Source of the DNA: Actinoplanes derwentensis
Lineage (GTDB): Bacteria > Actinomycetota > Actinomycetes > Mycobacteriales > Micromonosporaceae
Assembly (NCBI RefSeq): GCF_900104725.1
Contig: NZ_LT629758.1
Location: 4,540,501 to 4,604,500, forward strand
Length of the DNA stretch: 64,000 nt
Direction of reading: 5' to 3'
Every line of letters starts with the position of its first letter. Position 1 is the stretch's first letter. This document shows positions 60,378-64,000 of this stretch, piece by piece. The notes beneath the pieces are model-generated. The model worked only from the letters and a program-made list of their open reading frames with translations. It did not search any database and was not told the origin of the DNA. The translations under genes and the position numbers were made by a program.

Positions 60378-61391
60378 ATGGCCGAAGGCGCCCTGTTGGA
60401 ACCCGGCGACCCGGCGTGGGCGGACGCGTTACGGCGCGTCCACCACGATGTCTACCACCTGCCGTCGTACGTGACACTCGACGCGCGCCTCTCCGGAGGC
60501 ACGCCGGTGGCGTTCCGTTACGACGAGATGGGCCAGGTGTTCCTGCTGCCACTGGTGTTACGGCCGGTGCCGGGAACCGGGCTGCGGGACGCCGTCTCCC
60601 CGTACGGCTATCCCGGTCCGGTCAGTGACGTGCCCCCGTCCGACGTGGGGTTCTGGAGCCGGGCCGTCCGGCACATGGCCGCCCTGCTGCGCACCCACGA
60701 CGTGATCACCGTCTTCACCAGGCTGCATCCGTTGCTGCCGGTCCCGCTCCCGGCCCTCGCCGAGACCGGGACCGTGGTCCAGCACGGGCAGACGGTGTCG
60801 GTGGACCTCACCCTCACCCCCGACCAGATCTGGCTGGACACCCATCGCACCCACCGCAACCAGATCAACAAGTCGAAACGCGCCGGGGTGCGGATCGTCT
60901 TCGACGACTGGGACCTGCTCGAACCGTGGGTCGAGACCTACCACTCCACCATGCGCCGGGTGAACGCCACCGGCTTCTACTTCTTCGACCTGGACCACTT
61001 CCAGCGGCTGCGGACGGCACTCGGCGACCACGTCCACCTGGCGGCGGCCGTGCACGAGGGTGAGGTGCTGGGCGGGAACCTGTTCTTCGCCTACCGCCGG
61101 ATCATGCAGACCCACCTGCAGTCCACCCGCGACGGTCAGATCTGGTGGGCGGACAAACTGCTCTACCACGAGGTCCGGCAGTGGGGACAGGCCGCGGGCA
61201 ACCTGGTCCACCACATCGGCGGTGGGCTCGGCGGGGCCGACGACTCGCTGTTCCGGTACAAGGCGGCGTTCGCGGCGGGCCGGCAGGACTTCCACACCTG
61301 GCGGGCGGTCACCGATCCGATCGCGGTCGAGAAGCTGTCCGGAACACCGACGCCGGAGATGATGAGCGGCCGGTTCCCGCCTTACCGCTGA
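60378..61391 (+). CDS. FemAB-like GNAT acyltransferase, copy 2
   Basis: 337 aa, colinear with copy 1 and clearly its paralogue: AVSPYGYPGPV, THRNQINKSKRAGVRIVFDDW, YHSTMRRVNATGFYFF, GEVLGGNLFFAY, IGGGLGGADDSLFRYKAAFA. Both copies keep the same core residues, so both are probably active. Its end overlaps the convergent MerR gene by 10 bp. Last gene of the polysaccharide operon. Confidence 0.87.
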   Translation: MAEGALLEPGDPAWADALRRVHHDVYHLPSYVTLDARLSGGTPVAFRYDEMGQVFLLPLVLRPVPGTGLRDAVSPYGYPGPVSDVPPSDVGFWSRAVRHMAALLRTHDVITVFTRLHPLLPVPLPALAETGTVVQHGQTVSVDLTLTPDQIWLDTHRTHRNQINKSKRAGVRIVFDDWDLLEPWVETYHSTMRRVNATGFYFFDLDHFQRLRTALGDHVHLAAAVHEGEVLGGNLFFAYRRIMQTHLQSTRDGQIWWADKLLYHEVRQWGQAAGNLVHHIGGGLGGADDSLFRYKAAFAAGRQDFHTWRAVTDPIAVEKLSGTPTPEMMSGRFPPYR

Positions 61392-61732
61392 TCCACCCGG
61401 TAGTCACGGACCAGGCCGGCCAGGATGTCCCGGGTGCGGCGCAGATCCTCCATCTGCGTCTCCACCCGGGACAGTTCCTCGGCGAGCCGGCCGGCCAGCC
61501 ACGGAGTGCGGGCGCTCTCGTCGGCCACACACGGCAGCACGTCCTTGATCGTGGCACTGGACAGGCCGGCCGCGAGCAGCGACTTGATCAGTGCGACCCG
61601 TTCGATCGCCGCGTCGGGGTAGTGCCGTTGCCCACCCGTACCCCGCTCGCTGGTCAGAAGCCCTTGATCCTCGTAGTAACGCAGTGACCGCGCGCTGGCT
61701 CCGGTGGCCGCGCTGAGGTCCCCGATCCGCAT
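61382..61732 (-). CDS. MerR family regulator
   Basis: 116 aa from ATG 61732 (GGGGAGA upstream; GTG 61750 is an alternative). Winged helix MRIGDLSAATGASARSLRYYEDQGLL and RHYPDAAIERVALIKSLLAAGLS, then a coiled-coil dimerisation helix. One cysteine (LPCVADE) is not enough for a metal site, so it is more likely a redox or small-molecule sensor. It is divergent from the Old Yellow Enzyme gene and should control it. Confidence 0.9.
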   Translation of the reverse strand: MRIGDLSAATGASARSLRYYEDQGLLTSERGTGGQRHYPDAAIERVALIKSLLAAGLSSATIKDVLPCVADESARTPWLAGRLAEELSRVETQMEDLRRTRDILAGLVRDYRVDQR

Positions 61733-61754
61733 CGATGTCTCCCCGCTCACAACG

Positions 61755-61787
61755 CTTGACCCTCACATCGGTGTCAAGTTTTAGCGT
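61755..61787 (+). promoter_or_regulatory. MerR-type operator-promoter
   Basis: CTTGAC (61755-61760) and GTCAAG (61773-61778) form an inverted repeat lying between a -35 TTGACC (61756) and a -10-like TAGCGT (61782). The 20-bp spacer is longer than usual, as in MerR-activated promoters. It faces the Old Yellow Enzyme gene at 61794, which would then have a very short or absent leader. Confidence 0.65.
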
Positions 61788-61793
61788 AACGCC

Positions 61794-62813
61794 ATGCCCA
61801 CTCTTCTGGACTCCCCCGCCGTGGTCGCCGGACTCGAACTGCCCAACCGTCTCGTGATGGCGCCGATGACCCGGTTCCGATCACCCGGCGGGGTGCCGAC
61901 CGGTGAGGTCGCCGACTACTACCGTCGGCGCGCCGAGAACGGGATCGGTCTGATCATCACCGAAGGCACCCTGGTCGGGCACCCCACCGCGAGTCACGAG
62001 ACCACCGTCCCGCGGATGACCGCGGGCGCCGCCGAGACCGGCTGGCGGCAGGTCACCGACGCGGTGCACGCGGCCGGCGGGCACATCGCCGCCCAGCTCT
62101 GGCACCTGGGCAGCGAGCGCCGCCCGGTGGACGGTGTCGAGGCGTGGACTCCGTCCGGTGCCGGCGGGCACGCCATGACCACCGCCGAGATCGACGTGAT
62201 CGTCGAGGCGTTCGCCGAAGCCGCCCGGGTCGCGGCCCGCGCCGGTTTCGACGCCGTGGAGATCCACGCGGCCCACGGTTACCTGCTGGACGAGTTCCTG
62301 TGGCCGGAGACGAACCACCGCACCGACGCCTTCGGCGGTTCCCCGGCCCGCCGGGCGGCGTTCCCGGCCGAGGTGATCCGGGCGGTCCGCGGCGAACTCC
62401 CGGTGATCGTCCGGTTCTCCCAGTTCAAGGAACGCGACCACGGTGCGCGGATCGCGTCCTCCGCCGGCGAGCTGGAGCAGATCCTCACGGTGCTGGCCGA
62501 CGCCGGAGCCGACGTCTTCCACGCCTCCCAGCGCCGATTCTGGGAGCCGGCCTTCCCCGGTTCCCCGCGCAACCTGGCCGGCTGGGCCCACGAACTGACC
62601 GGCCGTCCCACGATCACCGTCGGCTCGGTGGCTCTGACCCGCGACGTGACTCAGATGTCCCGGCTGCTCGCCGGCCTGGCCCACGGCGAGTTCGACCTGG
62701 TGGCGCTGGGGCGCATCCTGCTCGGCAACCCGGACTGGGCCCGCCTGCTGACCGAGAACCGGCTCGCCGAGGTCCGCGACTTCGAGAAGTCTCACGAGGA
62801 CACTTACCACTGA
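61794..62813 (+). CDS. Old Yellow Enzyme family NADH:flavin oxidoreductase
   Basis: 339-aa FMN-binding TIM barrel: LPNRLVMAPMTRFRS, AAQLWHLGSERRP, the HAAHGYL active-site histidine pair, DEFLWPETNHRTDAFGGS and ITVGSVALT. It reduces activated C=C bonds, often in electrophiles or quinones. It is divergent from a MerR regulator, consistent with an electrophile or redox stress response. Confidence 0.92.
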   Translation: MPTLLDSPAVVAGLELPNRLVMAPMTRFRSPGGVPTGEVADYYRRRAENGIGLIITEGTLVGHPTASHETTVPRMTAGAAETGWRQVTDAVHAAGGHIAAQLWHLGSERRPVDGVEAWTPSGAGGHAMTTAEIDVIVEAFAEAARVAARAGFDAVEIHAAHGYLLDEFLWPETNHRTDAFGGSPARRAAFPAEVIRAVRGELPVIVRFSQFKERDHGARIASSAGELEQILTVLADAGADVFHASQRRFWEPAFPGSPRNLAGWAHELTGRPTITVGSVALTRDVTQMSRLLAGLAHGEFDLVALGRILLGNPDWARLLTENRLAEVRDFEKSHEDTYH

Positions 62814-62831
62814 GGGCACTAGAGTTCGCGC

Positions 62832-64000
62832 GTGACTTCTCGCCTGCGCCCCGAGGACCCTCGACACCTGGGCCGGTACGAGCTGATCAGCCGCCTCGGC
62901 GAAGGCGGCATGGGAGCGGTCTTCCTGGGGCGTGATCCGCAGGGGACGCTGGTCGCCGTCAAGGTGATCAAAGCCGAGTACGCCCGTGACGAGAGTTTCC
63001 GGGCCCGGTTCCGCAGCGAGGTCAACCGGGCCCGCGAGGTGCCCGCGTTCTGCACCGCCGAAGTCCTGGACGCCGACCCCGACCACGAGACGCCCTACCT
63101 GGTCGTCGAATACGTGGACGGGCCCAGCCTGGCCGAGGTGATCCGCGATCAGGGGCCGCTGCGGGGTGGCAGCCTGCACAGTGTCGCGGTCGGGGTGGCG
63201 TCCGCGCTGGTGGCGATCCACAGCGCGGGCATCGTGCACCGCGACCTGAAACCCGCGAACGTGCTGTTCGCCCTCGGCGCGCCGAAGGTGATCGACTTCG
63301 GGATCGCCAAGGCCGTCGAGGCGACCAGCCATCACACCCGCGCGCAGGAGATGGTCGGCACCCTGTCGTACATGTCGCCGGAGAGGTTCGACGCGGGCGC
63401 CGATCAGAATCTGACACCGGCCGCCGACATCTTCGCCTGGGGGGCCGTCGTCGCCTACGCCGCCACCGGCCACAACCCGTTCGCCGCGGACAGCCCGATG
63501 GCCACCGCTGGCCGCATCCTCACCCAGCCGCCGAACCTGACCGGTCTGCCGCCGGCCCTGGCAACCATCGTGGCCCGGGCCCTGGCCAAGGACCCCGCCC
63601 ACCGGCCGACCGCCCGCGAACTGCTCCTGGAACTGACCGCCGGACCGGACAACGGCCCGACGGTCCCGATCGAGATGCGCGCGGACACCCACACCGAACG
63701 GGCCGGTCACCCGCGGCCTCGTGTCATCGCCGCCGCCGCGGTCGCGGTGCTGCTCACGCTCGGTGGCGCCTGGGCGGGCACCCGGCTCGGCCAGAGCGGC
63801 CACCCCAGCGGGTCGGCGCCGCCCTCCTCGGCCGCGCTCAGTCCCGCGCCCACACCCGCCGCCACGGCCGTGCTGTCCGCGAAGGGACTGTTCGACCCGC
63901 TGACCACGGCGGGACTGTGGAACACATTCGCGGGCGGTGACGGCAGCACCTGCCGGTTCGACGGTGGCCTGGTCGTGCGGACCGATTCCGAGGTGACCTG
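62832..64000 (+). CDS. Ser/Thr protein kinase (PknB-like), 5' part
   Basis: 389 codons from GTG 62832 to the window end, with the C terminus missing. Kinase motifs: glycine loop LGEGGMGAVFLG, Lys in VAVKVIKAEY, catalytic HRDLKPANVL, DFGIAKAVE, activation segment ending MVGTLSYMSPE. The juxtamembrane region leads to a membrane helix (RVIAAAAVAVLLTLGGAWAG, near aa 297-317) and a Pro/Ser/Ala-rich start of an extracellular domain. It is a Hanks-type sensor kinase of unknown stimulus. Confidence 0.93.
   Translation, partial: MTSRLRPEDPRHLGRYELISRLGEGGMGAVFLGRDPQGTLVAVKVIKAEYARDESFRARFRSEVNRAREVPAFCTAEVLDADPDHETPYLVVEYVDGPSLAEVIRDQGPLRGGSLHSVAVGVASALVAIHSAGIVHRDLKPANVLFALGAPKVIDFGIAKAVEATSHHTRAQEMVGTLSYMSPERFDAGADQNLTPAADIFAWGAVVAYAATGHNPFAADSPMATAGRILTQPPNLTGLPPALATIVARALAKDPAHRPTARELLLELTAGPDNGPTVPIEMRADTHTERAGHPRPRVIAAAAVAVLLTLGGAWAGTRLGQSGHPSGSAPPSSAALSPAPTPAATAVLSAKGLFDPLTTAGLWNTFAGGDGSTCRFDGGLVVRTDSEVT

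Overview
The window is high-GC, gene-dense actinobacterial chromosome. Frequent GTG starts, 4-bp ATGA/GTGA overlaps, a SigE-family sigma factor, an AfsR/SARP-type regulator, F420-type oxidoreductases, a form I CO dehydrogenase and a DUF4360 secreted protein together suggest Micromonosporaceae, perhaps an Actinoplanes relative. The genus is inference. I saw no rRNA, tRNA, CRISPR array or insertion sequence. About 68 genes are supported.

Layout. 0-2.7 kb: a PilZ protein, then a PadR-controlled ABC exporter. 2.8-5.2 kb: a SigE-family sigma factor, a membrane protein with three tandem repeats and an amidoligase, likely one operon. 5.3-7.7 kb: an alpha/beta hydrolase, a LysR regulator and a deazaflavin-type reductase. 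7.8-17.5 kb: an aerobic CO dehydrogenase locus on the minus strand (coxM-S-L, an XdhC-YHS fusion, a MobA-like nucleotidyltransferase, coxD, coxG, coxE) with a second XdhC gene divergent from it. CoxL carries the form I active-site motif AYACSFR. 17.6-22.6 kb: a phosphotransferase, a large SARP/NB-ARC/TPR regulator and a hydrolase. 22.6-25.4 kb: copper homeostasis (csoR divergent from copZ-copA around a clear CsoR operator). 25.5-30.3 kb: a secreted phytase-like esterase, a divergent EF-Tu with substitutions at two known elfamycin-resistance positions, an LLM oxidoreductase and a Fes-like esterase. 30.3-36.5 kb: a redoxin-like protein, a CDP-alcohol phosphatidyltransferase, an ABC exporter with a divergent two-component system, and a DUF4360 protein. 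36.7-43.5 kb: glycerol uptake and catabolism (glpF-glpK-glpD, and an IclR regulator with a second glpK). 43.6-47.3 kb: an accessory patch with a membrane NACHT NTPase, a zinc-ribbon protein, a HigBA-like toxin-antitoxin pair and a deletion-scarred pseudogene. 47.3-49.5 kb: a hypothetical gene and a STAS/HATPase partner-switch pair.

49.8-61.4 kb is a ten-gene, one-strand surface-polysaccharide locus: polysaccharide deacetylase, DegT aminotransferase, GT4 glycosyltransferase, Wzz/Wzc-like ATPase, Wzx flippase, Wzy/O-antigen ligase, an exported alpha/alpha-toroid-like protein, and two FemAB-like acyltransferase paralogues that sandwich a flavin monooxygenase. 61.4-64 kb: a MerR regulator divergent from an Old Yellow Enzyme, then the 5' part of a membrane Ser/Thr kinase cut by the window end.

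Most unusual content: the EF-Tu with its short upstream ORF and hairpin; the FemAB-monooxygenase-FemAB arrangement in the polysaccharide locus; the sigma factor/repeat protein/amidoligase operon; and the membrane NACHT protein.
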